In this document: one piece after another, positions 1-4,973 of the stretch | How positions within the stretch are numbered: position 1 is the stretch's first letter | Layout of the letters: each line of letters begins with the position of its first letter | Origin: JAWLFY01 sp964462125 | Lineage (GTDB): Bacteria; Planctomycetota; Planctomycetia; Pirellulales; Pirellulaceae | Assembly (NCBI GenBank): GCA_964462125.1 | Contig: CAYWXT010000289.1 | Coordinates: forward strand, 1-6,570 | DNA length: 6,570 nucleotides | Direction of reading: 5' to 3' | Position numbers and translations under genes: made by a program | The notes under the pieces: model-generated | The model's database searches: none | The model's input: the letters and a program-made list of their open reading frames with translations, nothing else | Told to the model about the DNA's origin: nothing

Positions 1-2101
1 TGTACTCGTGGAGTTCTGCGACGGTCAGCAGGGTTTCGAGCAATTCATCCATGCCGGTCCCCTCGGTCGCGCTGGTCTGCACCACTTCGACATCACCGCC
101 CCACTCGCTCGGGGTCAGCTGGTGTTCGGTGAGTTGGGTCATGACGCGGTTGATGTCGACCCCTTCGATGTCGACTTTATTGAGGGCGACGACAATGGGA
201 ACGCCGGCAGCCTTGGCATGGCTGATGGCCTCTTCGGTCTGTGGCATCACCCCGTCGTCGGCGGCGACGACCAAAACGGCGATGTCGGTGACATTGGCCC
301 CCCGCGCTCGCATCTCGGTGAAGGCTTCGTGCCCGGGGGTATCGACGAAGGTTATCCCGCGGTTGTCCTTTTCGATTCGGTAGGCGCGAATGTGTTGTGT
401 GATGCCTCCCGCTTCGCCGCTGACCACGTTGATCCCGATCAGATGATCGAGCAAGCTCGTCTTTCCGTGGTCGACGTGTCCCAGAAAGGTCACGATTGGG
501 GGCCGATCGATCAGTTGCTCGGGGGCGTCTTCCTGTTCATCGAGCCGGGTAATCAGCTCGTCTTCGAGTGTTTCTGCCTCCTTGAGTTCCAGGTCGAGTC
601 CGAGTTCACCGGCAATGATGTCGGCGGTTTCGAAATCGATTTCGGAGTTGATATTGAGCATCATTTGGAGCCCCATCAGGACGCGCAGGACATGCGGCAC
701 CGGGACCCCGGCAGCCTCGCAGAAGGTCCGGACGGTGCAGGGAAGTTCAAGGATCACTTTGTCCTTCCGTGGCGCCGCCGTGTTGGTCCCTTTGCGTCGA
801 AGGGTTTGTCGCCGGCCACCTCCGCCGGAGCGTGGCATCGTCCGATCCGGCTCCCCGACCCGTCCGCGCCGTCCGCCGCGTGAGCGATCGGCTCGGGCGC
901 TAGCCATCCCCGCCAAACCTTTCTTGCGTGGCGCTTCCTCCTCCTCGGGCCCACCTTTGCGTTTTTTCTCGCCGGTAAAGCCGGAGAGTCCACCGGCGAC
1001 GCGACGGGCGGCTCCGCCTTGCGTGTCGGTTGATTCCTCTTGAAGCTGCTCCAACGGTGCCTTCATCCCCTGTTTGTGTCCCGCGATGACATCCTTGCTG
1101 AGCTTGATGTCTGGCTTCTGGGCAGCCCCTTCGCTCGGTGCCGGGGCGGACTTGGCCGGATCGGGGGTGTTGGGCAACTGCGCCAAGTTGATTTTGATCT
1201 TTGGTTCTCGGCGCTTATGTTGGCCGGAATCGGCCCGTTTCGCTTCCGAGTCAGTCGTGGGGGCGGGGCGATCGAGCGAGCGGACCTTGCTCCCGGAGCC
1301 GGCACCCTCTCGCCGTACCGGGGCGCCGGGCTGAGAGGGACGAGCGGCGGGGGGAGCTGGTCGACTGGGAACGACTTTGCCGCTGCCACCCATTCGGCCA
1401 GCGATGCGGCTCGCTAATTTGCCCATACCGGTACCGGCCGAGGAGCCCCGCTCTTTTCTCCCTGTGTCTTTTGCTCCCGCGGCATCGCCCTGGGCTGCTG
1501 GATCGGCAGCAGCTGGGGGTGCTTCCGCGCGAGCCGCTGATGTCTCGGCAACCTGGTCGCTGCTGGATTCAGCGGTGCCGGTGGACGGGGCCGCGGTTGG
1601 AGATTCGGGGCGCGAGCGGCGCGTGCTGGCCGGCTGACTTTCCGGGGTCGTCGGGGCCAGCTTCGGCGATGGCGGCGTGGCCGCGGGCTCTGAGCCCTTT
1701 GCCGGTTCGGAGCCCTTTGCCGGTTCGGAGCCCTTTGCCGGTTCGGAGCCCTTTGCCGGTTCGGAGCCCTTTGCCGATTTCGACCTGCTTGCAGTGCCAC
1801 GTCCGACATGCAGCGCGATCGGCTTGCGGGCGGTCGGAATGGGGGTGTCGCGGACCGCAGCCGGGGCAGCCAACTGAGGCTCCGCTGGCGTTGGCTTCGC
1901 AGCCTTTGCCACCTTGGCCGATTTGGCGGACGTTCCTGCAGAACTGCCGGCTATTTGGTCTCGAACTCGTTGAGCTTCGTCATCGTCGAGACTGGCTAAT
2001 GCAGAGCCTTTGCCGGTAATTCCGGCTTTCTTGACAATATCAACGAGTTCTTTGCTGTCGAGATTGAATTCTTTCGCGAGCGCGTAAATGCGTACGGGCA
2101 C
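1..2101 (-). CDS. infB: Translation initiation factor IF-2, N-terminal part (runs off left edge)
   Basis: IF-2 is the GTPase that brings initiator fMet-tRNA to the 30S subunit and promotes subunit joining in the cytoplasm. Seven hundred codons are visible. The G domain shows G1 GHVDHGKT (residues 541-548, bases 481-458), GITQHI (switch I/G2), DTPGHE (G3), NKVD (G4) and SATEG (G5). Domains II, III and the fMet-tRNA-binding C domain lie beyond the edge. Residues 1 to about 50 (MPVRIYALAKEF...) form one IF2_N domain. A second precedes the G domain at about 445-520. Between them lie roughly 390 residues of Ala/Pro/Lys/Arg-rich, probably disordered linker with a hexapeptide repeat. I chose the GTG at 2101 because an in-frame TGA lies five codons upstream (2119-2117) and the family-typical N terminus follows at once. 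AGGA ten bases upstream is a possible Shine-Dalgarno sequence. The frame is open throughout, and the gene follows nusA in the same direction, as in the widespread nusA-infB operon. Confidence 0.97.
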   Translation of the reverse strand, partial: MPVRIYALAKEFNLDSKELVDIVKKAGITGKGSALASLDDDEAQRVRDQIAGSSAGTSAKSAKVAKAAKPTPAEPQLAAPAAVRDTPIPTARKPIALHVGRGTASRSKSAKGSEPAKGSEPAKGSEPAKGSEPAKGSEPAATPPSPKLAPTTPESQPASTRRSRPESPTAAPSTGTAESSSDQVAETSAARAEAPPAAADPAAQGDAAGAKDTGRKERGSSAGTGMGKLASRIAGRMGGSGKVVPSRPAPPAARPSQPGAPVRREGAGSGSKVRSLDRPAPTTDSEAKRADSGQHKRREPKIKINLAQLPNTPDPAKSAPAPSEGAAQKPDIKLSKDVIAGHKQGMKAPLEQLQEESTDTQGGAARRVAGGLSGFTGEKKRKGGPEEEEAPRKKGLAGMASARADRSRGGRRGRVGEPDRTMPRSGGGGRRQTLRRKGTNTAAPRKDKVILELPCTVRTFCEAAGVPVPHVLRVLMGLQMMLNINSEIDFETADIIAGELGLDLELKEAETLEDELITRLDEQEDAPEQLIDRPPIVTFLGHVDHGKTSLLDHLIGINVVSGEAGGITQHIRAYRIEKDNRGITFVDTPGHEAFTEMRARGANVTDIAVLVVAADDGVMPQTEEAISHAKAAGVPIVVALNKVDIEGVDINRVMTQLTEHQLTPSEWGGDVEVVQTSATEGTGMDELLETLLTVAELHEY
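1692..1781 (-). repeat. 18-nt in-frame tandem repeat encoding GSEPAK in the IF-2 linker
   Basis: On the plus strand the unit gagccctttgccggttcg occurs four times in perfect tandem (1692-1763), followed by a degenerate fifth copy (1764-1781). In IF-2 this gives four GSEPAK hexapeptides, about residues 107-136, flanked by SKSAK and GSEPAA. Because the copies are identical at the DNA level, the array probably expanded recently by slippage. It sits in the low-complexity linker, where length change should be tolerated. Confidence 0.95.
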
Positions 2102-2119
2102 GGGGTCGGGGTCCTGTCA

Positions 2120-2138
2120 GGTTCGAATCCCGCCACCA
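2120..2138 (+). other. tRNA T-loop/3'-end-like sequence just upstream of infB
   Basis: On the plus strand GGTTCGAATCC (2120-2130) matches the T-loop consensus exactly, and it is followed by CGCCACCA. The 3' half looks like an ordinary tRNA T-stem and acceptor sequence. The 5' half (TCAGG) pairs poorly with it (about 3 of 5 positions). There is no acceptor partner, D-arm or anticodon arm upstream, because that DNA is infB coding sequence. It is therefore not a tRNA gene. It may be a remnant, an attachment-site-like fragment, or chance. Confidence 0.35.
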
Positions 2139-2255
2139 ATTCCTTAGTGCGGGAGAATGGTTCAAAAAAATCACATAAAGTCTTCCCTCCATCGCCGCCT
2201 CCGAGCTGGTGTGGCCCGTGGCGTCGGGGATCGTCAGCAAATTCCTCAGCCGCGG

Positions 2256-2270
2256 GACGGGATGCCCGTC
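2256..2270. other. Small perfect hairpin in the infB leader
   Basis: GACGGG-ATG-CCCGTC is a 6-bp perfect inverted repeat with a 3-nt loop, in the predicted infB leader downstream of the candidate promoter. No T tract follows it on either strand, so it is not an intrinsic terminator. A role in leader folding is possible but unsupported beyond the pairing itself. Confidence 0.4.
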
Positions 2271-2314
2271 GATGTGGTTGCCGTGGCTACCGTCCAGGGA
2301 ACGCGTTAATTGCT

Positions 2315-2343
2315 AGGATAGCGGAATCGGGTGGAACTGTGAA
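2315..2343 (-). promoter_or_regulatory. Candidate sigma70-type promoter for infB
   Basis: Read on the minus strand, TTCACA (2343-2338, 5 of 6 match to TTGACA) is separated by 17 nt from TATCCT (2320-2315, 4 of 6 match to TATAAT). Transcription would start near 2308 and give a leader of roughly 207 nt before the infB GTG. It lies in the non-coding spacer downstream of nusA, so infB could be transcribed independently of the nusA promoter. Only consensus and spacing support it. Confidence 0.4.
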
Positions 2344-2367
2344 ACGGCCCGCTGCGAGGATTCCAAA

Positions 2368-2403
2368 AAGTCTGGCCTTCGTAACAAGTCTGGCCCTGGT
2401 AAC
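2368..2403. repeat. Two-copy 18-nt tandem repeat in the nusA-infB spacer
   Basis: AAGTCTGGCCTTCGTAAC (2368-2385) is directly followed by AAGTCTGGCCCTGGTAAC (2386-2403), a match of 16 of 18 bases. It is non-coding and lies between the nusA stop and the candidate infB promoter, about 25 bp upstream of the -35 element. A tandem protein-binding site or a simple duplication would both fit. Confidence 0.85.
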
Positions 2404-2445
2404 GTCAGAGCAGAACCAAGCTTTTGTCGCCCGTCGTGGGACCGT

Positions 2446-2554
2446 CCGGCTCAGCCGGTTCCGGAACCAGGGCGGGGGGCATCTTCTGGAATCACGCTCT
2501 CCCCTTCCTCGTTCTTGGATGGTTCCTCCGCCTGTTCCGAACCGGCTGAGCCGG
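2446..2554. repeat. Long inverted repeat spanning the nusA stop codon
   Basis: The left arm 2446-2461 (CCGGCTCAGCCGGTTC) is the exact reverse complement of the right arm 2539-2554 (GAACCGGCTGAGCCGG), 16 bp with a 77-nt spacer. Pairing continues about five more bases with one bulge. Each arm is itself nearly palindromic, and the left arm leads into the 12-bp palindrome GGTTCCGGAACC (2457-2468). The right arm encodes NusA residues about 475-480. The left arm covers the nusA stop and the first bases of the spacer. No T tract follows. Confidence 0.7.
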
Positions 2555-3977
2555 CAACCCCCTCCTCCTGCCCGGCCGGCGGAAGATGCGAAGGGGACTC
2601 AGGCCGGTCTGCCGTTTCCGGGCCCGGTGTTTCTGGGTCAGCCGTTAGGGCGGATTCGTCCGCGGAGGCAGGTTCTCCCTCGGCGGTCAGCTCCGTCTCA
2701 CTGCTTGACTCGGCGCTGGCGGATTGCTCGGCGCTGGCGGATTGCTCTGGTTCGGCGATGCCGGCCGCCTCGGCTTCTCGTTGCAGTCGTTCGCGGTCTC
2801 GCCGGACCCGGCGTTCTTCGGCGGCGGCCTGCTCCGCCTCCTCGGCCTGGGTTTCGGCCACCTCGACGATTCGGTCCACCTCCTCCATCGACAGTCCACT
2901 CATCTCGGCGAACTGGTCGGGCTCGATCACCGAGAGGTCGTCGTAGGAGAGGTAACCCTGTTCCACGAGTGACTGGGCGATCTCTTCGGTCATGCCGTCG
3001 ATTTGGCTGAAACCGGCCACGGCCCGTTCGATCTGTTCTTCCAGTTCTCCACCGGTCATGATCTCGATGTCCCAGCCGCAGAGTTTACTGGCGAGCCGCA
3101 CGTTTTGGCCGCGGCGCCCGATGGCCAGGGACAGCTGGTCTTCTTGGACCAACACGATGGCTCGGCCGATCATATCGCACAGCAGGACCTGTTCGACCTC
3201 GGCCGGCTGCAGCGCATTGGGGATCAGGACCTCGGGGTCTTCGCTGTAGCGGACGACGTCGATATGTTCGCCCGCCAGTTCCTCGCGGACGGCTTTGATG
3301 CGACTCCCGCGGTAGCCGACGCACACCGCGATCGGATCGACCTGCGAATCCTCACTGCTGACGGCCACCTTACTACGGTAGCCTGGCTCGCGACTGATCG
3401 AATTGATCGCGATGACACCTTCGCTGAGTTCGGGAATTTCCTGTTCGAACAGCCGCTGAACCAGTTGCGGTCGGGTCCGGCTGAGCACCACGCGGACGCG
3501 GTTCCCGGTGGCGCGAACCTCGAACACGATTGCTCGGACGCGTTCGTTCGCGTGCAGTGTTTCTCCGGGGATCTGTTCGCTGCGGGGCAGAATTGCTTCG
3601 ACATTGCCGAGGTTCACGGTGGCCACACCGCCATCTGCCTTGCCGATGATGCCGCTGACGATGTCGCCGATTTGCTCGCGGTACTCCAGCAGCAGGGCAT
3701 CACGTTCGGCTTCCTTGACCTTTTGGATGATTACCTGTTTGGCGGTTTGGGCCCCGATCCGTCCGATCTGGTCGTCGCCGAGCGGTTCCCCTTCCAGCGT
3801 TGCCGAGATGCGGCCGTCGTCGCGATTCAGTTGAACCTCGATGTCGGCATTTTCGCCGTACTGCCGTTTTGCCGCGGTCTGCAGTGCCGCTTCGATCGCC
3901 GAAAAGACAAGCTCCTTGTCAATGTTTTTTTCGCGGTGGAGCGAATCGACGTAACGAAGAATGTCTTGGGGATTCAT
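2451..3977 (-). CDS. nusA: Transcription termination/antitermination factor NusA
   Basis: NusA binds elongating RNA polymerase and nascent RNA, and modulates pausing, intrinsic termination and antitermination. The 508-residue protein has the family's domain order: an RNA-polymerase-binding N-terminal domain (1 to about 100), S1 (about 103-168, GDIVSGIIGKADGG...), KH1 (about 180-250 with DPIAVCVGYRGSRIKAVREEL) and KH2 (about 265-310 with LSLAIGRRGQNVRLASKLCGW). A helix-hairpin-helix-like C-terminal segment follows (about 322-375), then a highly charged, mostly acidic tail (about 376-508). I chose ATG at 3977 (MNPQDILRYV) over an in-frame TTG six codons upstream (3995), because it gives the family-typical N terminus and the TTG lies inside the T-tract side of the leader hairpin. 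No clear Shine-Dalgarno sequence precedes the ATG. rimP, the common upstream neighbour, is absent; a promoter and a divergent gene are there instead. infB follows downstream. Confidence 0.97.
   Translation of the reverse strand: MNPQDILRYVDSLHREKNIDKELVFSAIEAALQTAAKRQYGENADIEVQLNRDDGRISATLEGEPLGDDQIGRIGAQTAKQVIIQKVKEAERDALLLEYREQIGDIVSGIIGKADGGVATVNLGNVEAILPRSEQIPGETLHANERVRAIVFEVRATGNRVRVVLSRTRPQLVQRLFEQEIPELSEGVIAINSISREPGYRSKVAVSSEDSQVDPIAVCVGYRGSRIKAVREELAGEHIDVVRYSEDPEVLIPNALQPAEVEQVLLCDMIGRAIVLVQEDQLSLAIGRRGQNVRLASKLCGWDIEIMTGGELEEQIERAVAGFSQIDGMTEEIAQSLVEQGYLSYDDLSVIEPDQFAEMSGLSMEEVDRIVEVAETQAEEAEQAAAEERRVRRDRERLQREAEAAGIAEPEQSASAEQSASAESSSETELTAEGEPASADESALTADPETPGPETADRPESPSHLPPAGQEEGVAGSAGSEQAEEPSKNEEGESVIPEDAPRPGSGTG
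2711..2746 (-). repeat. 18-nt perfect tandem duplication in the NusA tail
   Basis: On the plus strand cggcgctggcggattgct occurs twice in exact tandem (2711-2728 and 2729-2746). It encodes the repeated SASAEQ motif in the acidic tail of NusA, residues 411-423. The duplication is in frame and lies in a region expected to be disordered. Confidence 0.93.
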
Positions 3978-3993
3978 GTCGACCGTTTTGAAC

Positions 3994-4019
3994 AAAAAAA
4001 CAGCCCGAACCTATCGGGC
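3994..4019 (-). terminator. Intrinsic-terminator-like hairpin in the nusA leader (candidate attenuator)
   Basis: Read on the minus strand, GCCCGA (4019-4014), loop TAGGT, TCGGGC (4008-4003), then TG and seven consecutive T (4000-3994). This is a 6-bp stem, five pairs of it G-C, with a 5-nt loop and a proper U tract. It lies downstream of the predicted start site (about 4045) and ends 16 nt before the nusA ATG, so it is inside the leader rather than after a gene. No minus-strand gene upstream needs a terminator here. An attenuator acting on nusA-infB is the simplest reading. The alternative is that it blocks stray transcription from the right. Confidence 0.7.
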
Positions 4020-4051
4020 CCGGGCACACGCGTGAACCTTGACTTTCGTTG

Positions 4052-4080
4052 AGCGTATCGGTCGGCCGAACAGGTGTCAA
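4052..4080 (-). promoter_or_regulatory. Sigma70-type promoter of the nusA-infB operon
   Basis: On the minus strand a perfect TTGACA (4080-4075) is followed after exactly 17 nt by TACGCT (4057-4052, a weak 3 of 6 match that keeps the key TA...T). The predicted transcription start is near 4045, giving a leader of about 68 nt to the nusA ATG at 3977. Position, orientation and spacing all agree, but the -10 element is weak. Confidence 0.6.
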
Positions 4081-4090
4081 CAAGACTGCT

Positions 4091-4297
4091 CCGCCGCCCG
4101 GCGAGCGGCGGCGTGCCCCTGCGATTTTCCCTGGGGCGTGGGGTTTAGGTTTCTGGTGAGGATTCATGAGCACCCGGATGGAGGGGTTGGCATTCCATCG
4201 TTGTCAACCGACCGGTTGCGCGGGCCGTAACGGTCGCCGATTCGCCACGCCTTGGCGAAGCTCCCCTTTTCGGCAACGGCTCCGCGGTGAGTGGAGC
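4091..4297. repeat. Cluster of four inverted repeats upstream of the nusA promoter
   Basis: Four hairpin-forming sequences lie within about 210 bp. CCGCCGC/GCGGCGG (4091-4111) has a 7-bp stem. CGACC(G)GTT/AACGGTCG (4209-4236) has an 8-bp stem with one bulge. TTCGCCA/TGGCGAA (4241-4259) has a 7-bp stem and 5-nt loop and is followed on the plus strand by GCTCCCCTTTT. GCTCC/GGAGC (4279-4297) has a 5-bp stem. The third could act as a weak terminator on the plus strand, but no gene would end there. A dispersed intergenic repeat is an alternative. Confidence 0.5.
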
Positions 4298-4375
4298 GGG
4301 GCGTCGTAGAGTATTGGGGGATATCTGGCAACCGGAGTTCGCTGGATCCATTCGCAGGATCAGAGAGATCGGAAT

Positions 4376-4804
4376 TTGACGAGTACGCATCCTCAGCGAC
4401 CTCAGGGCACGGCCCAGAGGCCAACCGTTTTGATCGCCGAAGACGATCCCGTGTTTCGGCGTGTGATCGCGATCACGGTTGCCAAGTGTGGGTTCCAGGT
4501 GGAAACGGTGGGCGACGGCCAAGCGGCGTTTGAACGCTTGCAAGAAGAAGGGATCGATCTACTGATCACCGACCAACAAATGCCCCGCTGCACCGGTCAC
4601 GAACTGCTGGATCGGCTTGCGCGGTCACCGGCAATTCGATTTCCGCCCACGATCTTGTGCACCGCCAAAGGATTCGAACTGGACCGGGAGGATCTCCAGG
4701 AGACCTTCGGACTGCTGGCGGTCTTTTACAAGCCGTTCAGCCCCCGCAGGCTGACGGACGTTCTCTTGGACTGCTTGACGCCGCCGACGGCGCCGGTTTC
4801 TTAG
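4376..4804 (+). CDS. Single-domain response regulator (receiver domain only)
   Basis: The 142-residue protein is a CheY-like phosphoacceptor receiver with no output domain. It shows the acidic pocket EDD (22-24) after strand VLIA, the phosphorylatable Asp66 in LLITDQQMP, the switch Thr96 in ILCTA, and the conserved Lys119 in YKPF. About 15 polar residues precede the fold and about 10 follow it. The start is TTG at 4376. No ATG or GTG lies in frame between the stop at 4307 and the first beta strand, and a purine-rich stretch (GAGAGATCGGA) precedes it at a suitable distance. Such proteins pass phosphate or bind a partner rather than DNA. No histidine kinase is visible nearby, so partner and pathway are unknown. 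It is divergent from nusA, and the oxidoreductase lies 169 bp downstream on the same strand. The family call is firm; the biological role is not. Confidence 0.93.
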   Translation: MTSTHPQRPQGTAQRPTVLIAEDDPVFRRVIAITVAKCGFQVETVGDGQAAFERLQEEGIDLLITDQQMPRCTGHELLDRLARSPAIRFPPTILCTAKGFELDREDLQETFGLLAVFYKPFSPRRLTDVLLDCLTPPTAPVS

Positions 4805-4973
4805 ACGCCGGGACGGGGGGAGTTGCCGGTCGTCGGTGGGCGCAGTGGGCGGTGAGCGCAGTGGGAAGTGGGCCGGGATAAACTGGGAGCGGTCGACAGG
4901 GCCGCTGCGGCGGCTCTGCGGGCCGCAACCGTCCCCGCTTCCCATCCGATCTCCGCGCGTTCCCCTGAATTCC
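4805..4973. other. Spacer between response regulator and oxidoreductase
   Basis: These 169 bp are very G-rich at the left end. They contain a 16-nt tandem repeat (listed) and a GC-only hairpin GCCGC-TGCG-GCGGC (4901-4914). I see neither a T-tract terminator for the response regulator nor a convincing promoter for the oxidoreductase. GATAAA at 4877-4882 could be a -10 element but lacks a matching -35. Confidence 0.6.
4834..4865. repeat. 16-nt tandem repeat between response regulator and oxidoreductase
   Basis: CGGTGGGCGCAGTGGG (4834-4849) is directly followed by CGGTGAGCGCAGTGGG (4850-4865), 15 of 16 identical. It is non-coding and sits about 30 bp after the response-regulator stop. It could be a duplicated binding site upstream of the oxidoreductase or a slippage product. 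Confidence 0.85.

Larger units (their letters stand above)
2102..2450. other. nusA-infB intergenic spacer, no gene recognised
   Basis: These 349 bp lie between the nusA stop and the infB start. I see no YlxR-like or L7Ae/YlxQ-like protein, which are the usual genes at this place in other bacteria. A minus-strand frame opening with TTG at 2240 runs 66 codons into infB out of frame and resembles nothing I know. The spacer contains a candidate promoter, an 18-nt tandem repeat, a 6-bp perfect hairpin and a tRNA T-loop-like sequence, each listed separately. A run of seven T on the minus strand (2170-2164) has no GC-rich hairpin in front of it, so I do not call a terminator there. Confidence 0.7.
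3978..4375. other. Divergent intergenic region between nusA and the response regulator
   Basis: These 398 bp separate the divergent starts of nusA (minus) and the response regulator (plus). The nusA side holds the promoter and the terminator-like hairpin listed separately. The remainder (about 4081-4310) is rich in inverted repeats. I could not find a convincing sigma70 promoter for the response regulator on the plus strand, although one must lie here or further upstream. Short open frames on the minus strand (4173-3919 and 4543-4145) overlap the real genes and have no recognisable protein features. Confidence 0.75.

Noticed and set aside
8..883. 291-codon open frame on the plus strand
   Set aside because: It lies in the codon-aligned frame opposite infB. 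The minus strand encodes the full set of IF-2 GTPase motifs there.
1692..1781. CRISPR-like array
   Set aside because: The repeats are contiguous 18-mers without spacers, in frame within infB, so they are a coding tandem repeat.
2050..2140. Complete plus-strand tRNA ending at the T-loop-like motif
   Set aside because: No acceptor pairing, D-arm or anticodon arm is present, the T-stem pairs poorly, and the 5' portion would be conserved infB coding sequence.
2164..2170. Intrinsic terminator between nusA and infB at the seven-T run on the minus strand
   Set aside because: No GC-rich hairpin directly precedes the T run, so it lacks the stem that a terminator needs.
2040..2240. 66-codon minus-strand frame in the nusA-infB spacer
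   Set aside because: It has a TTG start and overlaps the infB start out of frame. It lacks the YlxR or YlxQ features expected at this position.
2147..3010. 287-codon plus-strand frame covering the nusA-infB spacer
   Set aside because: Most of it is antisense to the nusA C-terminus. The translation is Arg/Pro-rich low complexity, and the spacer part shows no conserved motif.
3003..4052. 349-codon open frame on the plus strand
   Set aside because: It is antisense to nearly all of the NusA S1 and KH region and runs through the nusA promoter and leader. It has no recognisable protein features.
4145..4543. 132-codon minus-strand frame upstream of nusA
   Set aside because: It overlaps the receiver domain antisense and crosses palindromic intergenic DNA. 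It does not resemble RimP.
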